Source: Puffinus mauretanicus
Taxonomy: Eukaryota; Chordata; Aves; Procellariiformes; Procellariidae
Direction of reading: 5' to 3'
Assembly (NCBI GenBank): GCA_023333565.1
Contig: JAJKFH010003680.1
Coordinates: 186,001-250,000 of the forward strand
DNA length: 64,000 nucleotides
The notes under the pieces are model-generated. The model was not told where the DNA came from. It did no database searches and worked only from the letters and a program-made list of their open reading frames with translations. The translations under genes and the position numbers were made by a program. Below, piece by piece: positions 1 to 11,493 of this stretch (the stretch's first letter is position 1; each line of letters starts with the position of its first letter).

Positions 1-3000
1 TACATCCAATGTACCAAAACGTAGTCTAGTAATACAGAAGCAGCTGTAAAAGAACTGGGACTAAAATGATTTCCTTTTTGTATTAGAGCAGTGAAATATT
101 AAAGCTATGTTGATGCCCTCATTGCTACTAAACTGCCACTTGACCAGAGTCAGCAGTCAGCAAGCCTTTGTTACATGCAGAGGAATCAGTGATGTTAGCT
201 ACTGAAATGATAGCTGTTTGTATAAATGCAAGTCTGCAGAACTTCTGCCCATATGTAGTTTTGACTACTCAAAGTATCATCTGTGAAGCCACTTACAACA
301 GTTATGTTAGTTAGTTGGAGGTCTGTTTACTGCTGATCTTACAAAGAGCTACGGGGTTGGCTAATATTGGCTCCATTGGCCGCTGTCAAGGAAGCCAACA
401 TACAGCTAAGACAGTGTGCGACTCTTCCACAGAACAGCAAAAGATGCTAAAATCAGACGTAAAATATGTTTGTGCAAAATGTTGAAGATAATTAAAACTT
501 ACACTGATTTCTGAGTATGTGAAAAATCTGCCAGAATACATGCAGCCACGTACGTGCAGCATCTCCTACCTTACTATACTATGTATATAGGTAGGGGATT
601 GACACAGTGGTGAGGATATTACCTCAGCATTGTCTCTAATACTCTGGACAATCTGTAAGAGGTGAAAAATTAGGGCATGAGCTGGTTGATGTGCAGCAAC
701 ATTTGCATGGGCAGGCCTTTTTAGCTCTTCCCTTTTGTTTCCAAATAATTTGTCTTCATTCTGGGGTAGTCAAGCTTTACCTCATCCACCCTGCTCTGTG
801 GAGTGTTTCTTCTTCTGGTGACATCACCGCATCAGATGGTGGATAAACTCCCTGAACTTTGCAAAAGGACCTAAAAGGAACCAAGGGGCTTTTTGGACTT
901 GTGGTTTGAATAACTCCTGTATCTGGTACCCGGAAGGAAAGATAGAAGCAAATTACTATTAATTCACCGGTTAAGGAATAATGAAAATAGACATCAGGCA
1001 CTTCTGTTTGCAGCCTCCTTTTGTATCCAAAGACTGAATGAAGTAAGAAAGGAGGAAGACTCCAGAGAGCAATCTGCTCTAACGCCTCAATCCAGCATGG
1101 TTTCACGCTAGGGTTACAAGTCAGAATGCGCTAACGTAACTTGTAAAATGGAGGTTTCTGGAGCTTCTCCTCAGTGCTGGAGAATCAGCGATAGAGAAGA
1201 ATCTCACTGTAGAACAGCCTTCAGTAAAAGGCACATCCTAGTGAAACTCGTGTTGGCTGAAGGTCTGAGAAAATAGATGATCTGTGGCTATAGGCTTAAA
1301 GGATGGGCTTTTTCCCCAGCAGGTTCCCAAGTGGATTGAGTAACTGTTTTGTTATATATATTGTCATCTTATATTTTGGAATTTCTTTTTTCTAACAACT
1401 TGTCTTGTTATTTTACTATTAAACAATAAAAACTTAATATGACAAGAAGCATTGCTTTTGTATTGCTATTTTTGCTGGGCTGGCTTAGGTTAATAAAATT
1501 TGTTTAAACTTGGGTAGCATAATTCTTTGCTGGAAAACTATTCTGATACTTCAGGGAAGTTGTAGTGACAATTTTGAACTAGCATTTTCTGAACAGAGAC
1601 TTCTACTGTCAACACATAAAATTCAGTCAGTTGTGCTGACTGAATCCAGTTTGTAATTTCCTGGGAGCAAGCCAGCTCTAACATAATGTAACAGGACTAA
1701 CATAACTGGAGTGAGCGGAGTTAATGTATTATCAGAATTGATTTTAGAAATGAGATCGCAGTCCTGTGACCTTCCTTCTTATAAAAAAAAAAAAGTATTG
1801 CATATTTTTCTCAAAGATCATTGAAAGAGCCAAGAAAAAATTTTACTCTCAGCACCACCAGTATAAGTCCATTCTTTCAGCCTTATTATCTTGCTGTAGA
1901 ATTCACTTCACTGTCTGTCTGTCTTGTGTAGTGAGTGGAAAGATGCCTGTACTTCTGAGTACAATTCCTCCATCCTGCTTTAGGGGGCAATGAGTTGCAT
2001 TTGAGGTGCCTATCCCTTGTCACTGGCACTAGGAGTAGTCTAAGCTAGAATGGGTAATACTAACTGAAATGAATCCTACTTGTATCTTACAACAGTGGGA
2101 GGAGAATTGAGTGTCACTGACTATAATAAAAACAGTATGTTTCTAGAGGATTATTTCTGATATTTTTGTATTTTATATGTATAATCCGGGTGACAACCTT
2201 CCAATTACATCTAGTTTATGCCACTGTAAATCAGTTATACCTGATTTACTCTACATCAAACTTTGTGTCTGCAGTTGTATTTCCCAGGCAAGAGGTAAAC
2301 ACAACTGCAGGTTTCAAATGGGATTGCAGCTGTTTGTCCTCAAAACAGAAAGGAAGCTTTTATGAATTGAATAACTCATAAAAGTAAAGGGTTCTTTTTA
2401 CCTATGAAATGTTGTTCATTAATAACATATTAATACACAACTTCATTAATGTCAGCCTCAGAACTAGTTCATTATAAATGTGACAGGCTGTAAAACTAGA
2501 TTTACCTTTTGGCTCTGCTTCAAACATAATATATTATCTTCAAAGCCAGCTCAGATTTTCTCAGGTCCTCTTGAAGCTATGTTAATAAATAATAATATCG
2601 GAGAGAAAACAGACTCAACAAGCAACTGAAAAGAATCTAAAATCCCATCAGTAATTGAGAGGGCTGATGGTACGAGTGACAAAGGCTAAAAACTTCATTA
2701 AAAAACATTGCTGTCTTAAATGTCTTATGTTGAAAGTTAGAGTCCATCTGGGACAGAAGTAGGAGCAGGAATCAGACTCTCCAGGTGGTGGTGGAGGAAG
2801 ACATGCATTTAGTGTTTTGAAATGGGGGTGTATACAGAGCCAAAAGTGCACACAGTTACTAAGGGCCGTTCTGTGAGTGGCAGGGATCCTGCAGAACGAT
2901 CCTGAACTTCTTTGTGATGAAGTTGGAATCTTACCACCACAGCATAGACATCACAGTTTTCTATCATAGTGGAGCAGTCAGTCAACCTTATAGCAAAGGC

Positions 3001-6000
3001 TTCATAAATGTTTGTTAAAATCTTATATACTGTCTGTAAACGGAGCAGTAATTTGAAATTGGTACGGAAGAGTCACAGCAGCTTATTGCCCAATGTCGCA
3101 ATTTCCCAGGCTCTAATTTTCTTCAAAGGATTGTGAACGAGATAAGATGAAAAAGACATTCAAGTTCTAATTTTTCAAAAATACTGATAACTGATATGTT
3201 GAAATGACATGGCATAGAGACAAATCTGTGGTCTGGCTGAGAGACACAAAACTACAGCTCTGAAGAAAGCATTAAAAGATGGGTCCAACTGCTATATAGT
3301 ATTTAGTGGTGTTAATACTCTTGTACTGAAAGCAGAAAAGATAACAGGTGCGAATGCTGTTGGTTGCAACAGTTTATTGTGCTTGCAGCGAACACACCAC
3401 AAGGTCAACGGAAGACTAGTGCTGGAACAAGCTGAAGCACACATTGTCTTAGTGGATTGTTTTCCTTCCTGTTTGAACTAATGACTTCATTTTAGATCAC
3501 TAACATTGTTGGCATCCCCTCCCCAAACTTTAAGGGCACAATATACATTAGCATGTCTGAAATATCATGTGATTCTCCCTTGAGGATAGAACAGTTTCTG
3601 AAATTGTAGTAAGTGGGGTGGGGATTGGCAAAACAGAAGAGGTGCAAAAAAGTCCCCTTATAAATGGGCATGTTGGAGAAACACAGCAGAGATTCTCCAG
3701 AACTGTTTTTACACATTTGTGGAAAGGGAGCTGTGGACAGTTGCCTGATTCATAACCCAAGGAGACTGATGGTGTTTTGGGTTGGTATTAATTTTACATA
3801 TTAAGGACAGACCTAACAGTTTGTCTTGATTCCCCTCCCTCCTCCCCCCGCCCCGGCCAATATCCCGGGGCTTGTACTTTGACCAACTTGTCCTTGACCT
3901 TTCTATTCCGCTGCTAATGCCTCTCCCAACACCCTGCAGCAAGGACAAAACATGGCATAAGTCCAACATGTTCTAACTTCTTTTTTTTAAAGTAAATTTT
4001 TTTCCTTATGAAGCATTTTTGTATGAAAGGATACCATATGGCTCTAGGTTAACAAATCCTTTATAGAAATACTGCTTCCTTTCCTGCTTAAATGAGTAAA
4101 GATTCCGATCAGTATTCATAAAGTGTTTCCCTATATATTAAGCAATGTATAAAAGATAAAGTGGTTTTGGCCACCTTCCAGGCATTAGGAGAAACTCAAT
4201 ACTTGGTAGCTTCTAAATGGAAAGAATTAAAATTAGCATCATGCTTCCTTCTTATGTATGAGGAGATTTTTCTCATGCTTTGATTATTGGCTAAAGGATA
4301 CTGTTCCCATCTCTGTCTAGTAAGGTTTCATCCTACTGCATCCACCTACCCAAACTAAAGGGCATAGTTTTTTCTTTCAGAGATCTAATGGATTTAATGC
4401 TTTTCTCATTTTGCCAAATCGTTTCTATTTTGTTTCTAGTCTTCTGCAATGAGCTATGCTTTGCATAACAATTTAGGAAAAAAATGCAACATTCTTGTTT
4501 ATTTGCTTAAACTCAAAATTCGAAATGTTCTTGCTGCTCAAAGTGCCTACTGAACATCCCTCCATCATATTAAGTGATTGTGAAGCATGTCGCATTGCCA
4601 TTGATGGGTTAATTTGTAAATGTTAACTAGGCAACTAGCCTCCTGTCAGAATATATTTGAATACTGATAATCTATTTGCATGGTATTATGATAATACAGA
4701 ATCACTCTGCCCTCAATATATAGGTTAGTATAATAGTGAGGATATATTTCAATTTCCAGTGTAATACCATGTTGATTTTTACTACCCTTAGCATTGCCTT
4801 GATGTTTGGGTGGATTTTTAAATTATATCTTGATCATTTCGCAAATCTAGTATTTGTAGGTGAACAGTTTTATGAACGTAGCTTAATACTGTAATATATC
4901 TTTCGATGGCATTATTAGCAAATCTTATACAGAATATTCCTGTAATTGAAAAGGCCTTTTAAATGCAAACATTTTCTGCTTGGCTTTAAGTTAATAATTG
5001 TATTTAATTTGAAAATGATAGAGAGCTTATGGAGGTTGCTATTTTTCAGTATATGGAATATATATTTTTTCCATCTGAATTTCTGCTATATTCCTTACTG
5101 TACACTAAATAGTTTTAATTTCAACAGGTCTGTAATGGATATCTCAATATTTATGTAATGTTTATTTCCAAAGTCTCCTGAAGATCTGTTCAGTGAGCAT
5201 ACTCAAGCTGGCATTTCCAAAGCTACTTTGCAAGTCAGAGAACAACCTCCATCTCAAATATTTTATGAAGTGATTATTTTGAATTGATAATTTAAAGAAA
5301 TAACAGCCATAGAGAATTCATTACTGTTGTTGAGTTCAGAGGTGTAGGATGAAATCAGATCAGACTGGTTTGGGTTGTAAAGTGAGAGACTCCCTGGATA
5401 GGGGCTGGCCTGGGGGGAAGCAAAACAACCTTTCTTCTCTGTAATGGAAGACATAACCCAGAAAGCAAGCTTTTGGGATTGTGTTTTTCTGGGAGACTAA
5501 AAACTAGCATGGTTGGCATTGGATAAGTAAAATAAAGGATATATGAGGCTGAATTCCTGAGCTTAATGAAGTCGATGAAAATGTTACTGCTTAACAAGGA
5601 CAGGATTCACTCTAATTTTAAAAATAATTAACTATGCAAAATGTAATTAACAATGGATTCTAATTAGCTACCTATGGAAATTGTGGCTTTATTGTGACAG
5701 TTTTTAGTTGCTCCATCTTTTTTTTTTTTGTTCTCTGTACTCTGAATTGCTTTTGCAACGCCACCTCTGCAATTGAGCTGTGTCAGCTGTACAATATACT
5801 GAGATTCATACAAGACTGTTTTCGCAAAGAAAAATTGTCACAGGAGAACAACTTGTTGAAATTTTGGGTGTAAGCAGTATTTGTCATTTAAAATCAGGGT
5901 AAAAAAAGGCAGGGAGGGGTTAACCTAATTCCGTTTAATGGAGGAACAATACAGTTTCCAAACTAGAACAGGTATGTATCACTGCCCAGTAAAGGTAGAG

Positions 6001-8866
6001 TGAAATCATCTTGGAAGTGTGAAGGATATGGGTTGGAGCAGAGACATATTAGAGAAAAAGATGAGAAATAGCAGGGCTGTTACCACTGAAGGTGAGAAAG
6101 GAGCAGAAAGCCATGCATGGACACAGAAGATCTTGTTTCATTGTCCTGAGAAGGCATGAGGAAAGAGGGTTAGGATATTGATTACAAGAGGCTTGGGTTT
6201 TTGAACATGGAAGCTGCTTCCTTTGGTTGTTCTTCTGCTTACATAAATAATATTTATTCAGTAATAAAAATGGCTAGCAGAAAGTGCCATTGTGACTATT
6301 TAGAAATACTAGTGTGTGTGGGAAGGAGGAGAATTCTCTTATGTCCTTACTCAGTTCTGTTTTCCCCCTGTAGAAAGCACCGGTGTGGCATAATAATATG
6401 CATTGACCAATTTGAACTGATGGCATTCTTTGCAAATAATATAATAAAGAAATAATGGGCCTCATCACGAGCTTTTAATTGTATAAAACTGAAATTTTGG
6501 CCAACAGTTCAGTTCAGAGAGTATTAAAATAATAAAGGCTAATTGTAGAAGTTTCTCACTTTCTTTGGGAAAGCCTTCATCACTGAGAAGTAAGCCAGGA
6601 AATTCTTTGAGACTTGTTTTAAGCCCAGAGTGGACTGGATTTTGCATTTTGTGGATAATAATAGACAAAGGCTTCTACACTCAGTGGGAGACCTCAACAC
6701 AAATGGCTCTTGAAAAAAATTACAAACAAAAAAGGCATTGTCTTGCAGTGAACAGTTAGGCACTGCTCTTACAGAGATGGTTTTGTGTCCCATTTGCATG
6801 CATAACAATTATTGATATTCACTAATGAGAGAAAAAAATGCCCCACATTCCACAGCTGTTATAACTAGAATGGATTCCCTAGAGCTCACACATTTAAAAT
6901 AATTATTAATTAGTGAAGATTTCACGCTTATACCTAGAAGGCTTGCAGGTAGGACTAGATACTATTTTTATGTAAACATATACTTGCTTATTTTTGGTCC
7001 TTTTTGATTAAAAAAAAAGTTCATTCTCACCATTTGTTCATTGGTTCTTAAGGTTTTGGATTTAGTTACTTGAGAATGCAATTGCCTCCATTTTTGAGAC
7101 TGATCTTGTCAATATTTATGATCCCATTGTCACAAGTGAAATAAAAAGAAATATGATGCTGCCCAGATTGTCAAAGATACTTCTCTTCCTTCTGCCTGTT
7201 CTGCTTTAGATTACTGTGATAGTTCTATTTTATTCAATTAGTGTCTCTTCCTCCCCATCTCCTTAGGCCTGCCTGACATTGCTACAAATTGGCACTGCAC
7301 GGAGATGAGGGGAGGGCACCTTTCATGCTACCAACCCTACGTTCTTCAGCCTTTCGTGGTTTGCACAGATCCCACGTGCATCACCATCCTTCTTTTCCTC
7401 TACATCCTGTACCTCTACAGCGCCTCTTCTCTTGTAGAAGCTGGCATGGCTTCTCCACCACATTTACAACAGAAGAGAGGTCTCCTGTCCAGAGCCAGAC
7501 ATCGTTAGCGCACTCCGTACTGTTGGCAGGTGTTCTAAGAGGTGGACCCCTTGGGTTCAGTGTGCCTTTCATTCTGATGTATTTACTTTTTGCTTCAATC
7601 TATAATAATAGTGATTTGACCACATGCATAAAAGCAGATACAGGTAAATGACTGTGTCTGTTCACGGAAACCAGATTTTTCCACATCCAGCCATTTCTCT
7701 GGAGGAAGCAAGAAAGATGCGCGAGGGTTTTGGCAGTGAAAGCAGAGAGCTGAAGTTACTTCCACCTCACTAGCAGCCTGCCCTGCAGCTCCTGAGGATG
7801 TCGGTTCCTCTAAGGCAGGAACATCAGATCCACTTAATGATTTTCTTGGGTGTAAAGTAGGTTACTTTAGCAAGCTGGGGCACAAAGGATGATGGCTGGA
7901 GAACTGATTGCAAGATCATATAACCCTGCTTTAAGATGGAAATATGCATCAGAAGAGTGGAGCACAAGGCTTGGAGTGGTAACACTTCAACTGTTTGGCT
8001 TGAACTTGCCTTCTGAAGTCTGTCAGACCCATGTATCACCTTTATTACTTGGTCAGTCTGAAGTGAAACAACATGCCATTGTTATTTAAATAACATCAGA
8101 ATAACAGTTATTGATGGACTTAATACTGCAAATACTGTGTATAGAGACAAACTTCAGGTTCCAGAGTCTTTGAATTTTCCGATTATCGGTAAAAATAAAA
8201 TTATTTTTAATAATGTTATCAAAGTACTTATTCATGTTGTTCTACCAGACATACTCTTCTCTCTGGAAAATTTGGTGGGTACATATTTTTGGAGACATAT
8301 AAAGGAGAATGTCATTTGAGATCGCACCATGCTATTACAGTGCATGTCAAATGCAAAGAAAAATTATTCATCAGAAGTGAAATCTAAATCTGGAAATACA
8401 AAATAATCCATAAATTCTTCAGAATTAGCTCTAGCTTTGAATTTCCATGGTTACTGCACCCAAATACGTTTTGATTTTTGTTGAAGCAAGTGCGTACCTG
8501 CTAATTGGGCCAGTGATTCAAGTCTAACAAGTTAGCTAGTTAGGCATTCTTCAAATTATTCACATCAAGAGTGCCAGCAAAAGGCTATTGCCATTTGTTA
8601 TTTAATAAAGGTAAGAAAACTCTCTGAAATAAATGCAGATTGTCTAAAGATATTCTTCTTGGAGAGCCAAACAAAAAATGGTAGTGGATGTTGCACATGC
8701 AAAATAGCTCATTTAAATCTGACTTGCAAATCACTTAGGCAAGCAGTAGGCACAATCAGTGGGCACAGTGGTTTCAATGAAGTTTTACTAATTCCTTCTG
8801 GTTTGGGCTCCACACATTGCAAAGCGGTTTTTATTCCTACTCAGAATACGATGATATGACTATTTT
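1..8866. other. Intergenic region upstream of HERC2
   Basis: AT-rich sequence in which I find no convincing gene. All open frames are short (120 codons or fewer), overlap each other on both strands, and show no recognisable domain or splice-joined homology. Local structure includes a perfect 10-bp inverted repeat at 1621-1645 and a C-rich run at 3832-3854. An AATAAA-type hexamer occurs near 1425, but no exon can be tied to it. Distal regulatory elements for HERC2 could lie here; none can be recognised from one sequence. Confidence 0.6.
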
Positions 8867-9047
8867 CATGGAATCATGGAATGGTTTGGGTTGGAAGGGA
8901 CCTTTAAAGGTCATCTAGTCCAACCCCCCTGCCATGGGCAGGGACATCTTTCACTAGATGAGGTTGCTCAAAGCCCCGTCCAACCTGTCCTTGAACACTT
9001 CCCATGATGGGACATCCACAACTTCTCTAGGGAACCTGTTCCAGTGT
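8867..9047 (-). mobile_element. CR1 LINE, 3'-end fragment
   Basis: About 180 bases matching the 3' terminal part of avian CR1, read on the minus strand. The fragment opens with the complement of the terminal repeat (GGAATCATGGAATGG), followed by the typical GGTTGGAAGGGACC stretch and a run ending near GGGAACCTGTTCCAGTG. It is 5'-truncated, as nearly all CR1 copies are, and contains no reverse transcriptase sequence. It lies about 1.1 kb upstream of the HERC2 CpG island. Confidence 0.93.
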
Positions 9048-10149
9048 TATTTTCTTATATTTCCAGTCTACTAGGTAAGAAGAGACTAAAATATTTCCCA
9101 TCCTGGTGTGCTAGCTTTTGCTCAGCCATGGACTAGACAGAATAGATACAACGTGATATGCATGACAAAACTTTGAGTCCCCTCCCGTTAAACTTAAAGC
9201 TTTTGACATGCAGGCATTTGGGCAGGTTTTTCAAGGGAAACTACTTTTGGTTTTGAAGGTATATGTATTTTAAAGTTTCAGGGAGTAACTTGAGGAAATT
9301 GGGTATTTCTACCTTTTTATATAAATTTTCAGGCACTTCAGAGATTTTGTGCAGTATTTCACTTAAAGTGACTACGGTATCTTGATCCAAGAGAGGTCTG
9401 TGGTAAGCGGTTAGGCTAAGCGGTTAGGTCATGGTTGCACTTGTTACTTTGAAAATGAACCCAGGAGAATCAAATTCACCGTGTTTTATTACAATGCTTC
9501 TTAAATAGTAATAACTAAATGTTGTGTACCTTTGCCCAAATGCCAGCAAATTATCTCAGTTCTGTTAGAATTTCATTGGCATTCAGTCTGTGGCTTCAAG
9601 TTGGCCAAAGCCAATCATGGTCCTGCCTGCCAAGCCTTGCTCCTACTTTCCTAATTCCTTAGCTGCCGGGGAACTGTCGTCTAAGTATTGTGAGAAACTT
9701 TACTTTTGATTAATTTTAATTTCATACTAGTGATAGATTTCATCATCCTCAACAAACTTACGCTGAAGCATAATTATTTGCTTCAGTGCAGTTCCTCACC
9801 CGGGCGAACGACTAGCTACACTTGCCTCCAGACTCCCCTCGCTGCCTGCCATTAGCCAGGTCCCCATTTCTCCCGCAGCACCCTTCTCCCCTTCCGTCTA
9901 GTGGCATCATTTTCCCGTTTCCAGCCTCGACCCTTTCAGGCTGTTTCTGCCATTTTGTTTGCCTCTGAACTACTCATTATTGTCCTTTCTGCTCCGAAAT
10001 ATTTAAAAGCTGCTTTTTTTAGAAATGAACTTAATAGCGTAGTTCGCAGGCGGCCCCCGAAGTGACTTAAAAAAAACCCCAAACCCTCTTTTTTTTGATC
10101 GCCGCATGCTACCTAAAAGGAGACTTTGGTTTTTGTTATTACGGGCTTG
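9048..10149. other. Proximal upstream flank of the HERC2 promoter
   Basis: Non-coding sequence between the CR1 fragment and the CpG island. It holds a 13-bp direct tandem duplication at 9404-9428 (unit TAAGCGGTTAGGC) and becomes C-rich after about 9790. I see no exon and no RNA gene. Confidence 0.55.
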
Positions 10150-10288
10150 ATTTCAGCCGCATCCGTGAGGAAGACCAACAGCCCGACGCGCCCCTCGGGC
10201 CGGGCCCCGGCCCAGCCCCTCTGCGCCGCTCCCCTCTCCCCTGCGGCCCGTTCCGGGACAGGATGTCCCGCCTCCCTCTCCTCTTCTG

Positions 10289-10293
10289 ATTGG
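10289..10293 (-). promoter_or_regulatory. Inverted CCAAT box 1 (NF-Y type)
   Basis: ATTGGCC within TCTGATTGGCCGAGAG. It is about 43 bases upstream of a second copy in almost the same context, a spacing seen in NF-Y-driven, TATA-less promoters. Function is inferred from motif and position. Confidence 0.6.
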
Positions 10294-10331
10294 CCGAGAG
10301 CTTTGCTGGCGTACCGGGGGCTGAGCCGCGA

Positions 10332-10336
10332 ATTGG
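10332..10336 (-). promoter_or_regulatory. Inverted CCAAT box 2 (NF-Y type)
   Basis: ATTGGCC within GCGAATTGGCCGAGTT, the second of the pair. Both share the core ATTGGCCGAG. Typical NF-Y sites lie 60-100 bases upstream of initiation, which would place transcription start at roughly 10395-10440. Confidence 0.6.
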
Positions 10337-10399
10337 CCGAGTTTCCCCCGTCTTCAGCACCGAGAGAGGGAGGGACCGGCGAGCGGCTCTGCCGGCGGA

Positions 10400-10515
10400 G
10401 GGGGGGGTGGGCGGGCGAGGGAAGGAGGGGCGAGGATTACCCGGGGCCGAGCGGGAGACGGTCGAGCGAGGGAAGGCCAGGGGCGAGGAGCCGCCGCCGT
10501 CGTCACGGCCGGCCG
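10400..10515 (+). other. HERC2: HERC2 exon 1 (5' UTR; start approximate)
   Basis: The 3' boundary is well supported: GGCCGGCCG is followed by the consensus donor GTGAGTGTG at 10516. The 5' end is estimated from the CCAAT boxes and could differ by tens of bases. No ATG occurs in this stretch, so no upstream open reading frame starts in it. This agrees with vertebrate HERC2, where the start codon is in exon 2. The segment is rich in G runs (10401-10421), which could form quadruplexes near the start site. Confidence 0.65.
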
Positions 10516-11376
10516 GTGAGTGTGAGGGAGCCTGGCGCGCGCCCCGACGCCTCCATCTGGCTCGGCGGGGGGGGGAGGGACACAGAGGGCGGGAGCGCCC
10601 CCCCGCCCCGCCCCGTGGTGCTGGCCGCAGTGTGGGGGGGGTGGTGGGCGCGAGCGCGCTCGGCCTCCATCTGGCGGCGCGGGGAAAGGGGCCTCCCCCC
10701 CTCAGCCCCGCGGGAGGGGCGGGGCGGGGCGGTGCAGCCCCCCGCGCCGTGTGCAGCGACCCCTGTCCGGGCGGGGCCTTCACCCGCCCCTCTGGCCCGG
10801 GCCCTGTCAGCCGTCCGAGGTCCCGGCGGCCGCCGCCCCGCGGCCCTCTCCCCCGGGCTGGCAGAGGTGTGTTAAAGCCGCGGCTGGTGACCGTAACGGG
10901 CGGTGACAGCGGGCCGTGAGGGCGGGGGGATGCTTCTGGGGGAGGGGGTCGTGCGGCGAGGGGGAGCCCCCGGGCCTCGGCTGCCTCCGGGGGTGACGGG
11001 GAGGAGGGGGTACGGGTGACCCTGGTAATCGCTTTATGTTGGCCTGCGGCTTGCGTAATCTGCGATCAATTATTTATTTCATGCACCACTTATGGGTCTG
11101 AGAGGCAGCGTTAGGCCTCTGATGTAGCTCAGTGCAGCAGAAGGGAGGTTCCTTCCAAGAATGTTGTAGGGAAGGGAAGTGGGTTTTTTTGGGGTTCAAA
11201 TAGTGTTCTCAGTGTGTGTTCCTCTCCCTGTGCAATTTCAGGGAATGTGAACGAGGGAGGTCCTTATTAATGATACATTTTTGAAGATCAAGTGGAAGCC
11301 ATCCTAGCCTGAGCAAAAATAACCTTGTGTGGTTTATTTCATGTGCTAGATTGTTATTTTTCTCATTCTGTGGCAG
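10516..11376 (+). other. HERC2: HERC2 intron 1
   Basis: An 861-base intron within the 5' UTR. The first ~500 bases are the downstream half of the CpG island, with many GC boxes and G runs. After about 11030 the composition falls to the genomic AT-rich background. The acceptor follows a T-rich tract ending CATTCTGTGGCAG at 11376. A second AG at 11389-11390 could also be used and would shorten only the 5' UTR. Confidence 0.7.
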
Positions 11377-11493
11377 GTTGGGCTGCTCAGCCAGCCTGGA
11401 GAGAAGGCTGGGGAAGGAACCATGTCTTCTGAATCTTTTTGTCTGGCTGCTCAAGCTAGGTTTGACTCCAAATGGTTGAAGACAGACTTACAG
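11377..11493 (+). CDS. HERC2: HERC2 exon 2 (start codon at 11422; residues 1-24)
   Basis: The first 45 bases are 5' UTR. Translation begins at 11422 (GGAACCATGT, A at -3) and gives residues 1-24, [12 protein letters not shown] through KTDLQ. The acceptor is TGTGGCAG and the donor CAG/GTAAGG, ending in phase 0. No other in-frame ATG precedes it in the exon. Confidence 0.96.

Larger units (their letters stand above)
10150..11030 (+). promoter_or_regulatory. HERC2: HERC2 CpG island promoter
   Basis: A sharply bounded GC- and CpG-rich island of about 0.9 kb in an otherwise AT-rich region. It has no TATA box. Two inverted CCAAT boxes (ATTGG at 10289-10293 and 10332-10336, each followed by CCGAG or CCGA) are typical NF-Y sites upstream of housekeeping start sites. 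GC boxes of the Sp1 type recur, notably the GGGGCGGGGCGGGGC run near 10716-10732, and an ETS-like core TTCCGG lies at 10251-10256. The untranslated first exon ends inside the island at a consensus donor. Broad, dispersed initiation around 10380-10450 is expected from this architecture; the exact start cannot be seen. Long open frames on both strands here are a product of GC content. Confidence 0.9.

Noticed and set aside
1425..1435. AATAAA hexamer as the 3' end of an upstream gene
   Set aside because: Such hexamers are frequent in AT-rich DNA and no exon upstream of it could be recognised.
7289..7651. 120-codon open frame in the upstream region as a possible gene
   Set aside because: A competing 67-codon frame overlaps it on the same strand, no conserved motif is visible, and no flanking exons could be joined.
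10126..10919. Three overlapping long open frames (209-249 codons, both strands) in the CpG island
   Set aside because: They are Pro/Arg/Gly/Ala-rich in all frames, as GC-rich DNA without AT-rich stop codons produces. They overlap each other and the HERC2 exon 1 donor, and resemble no known protein.
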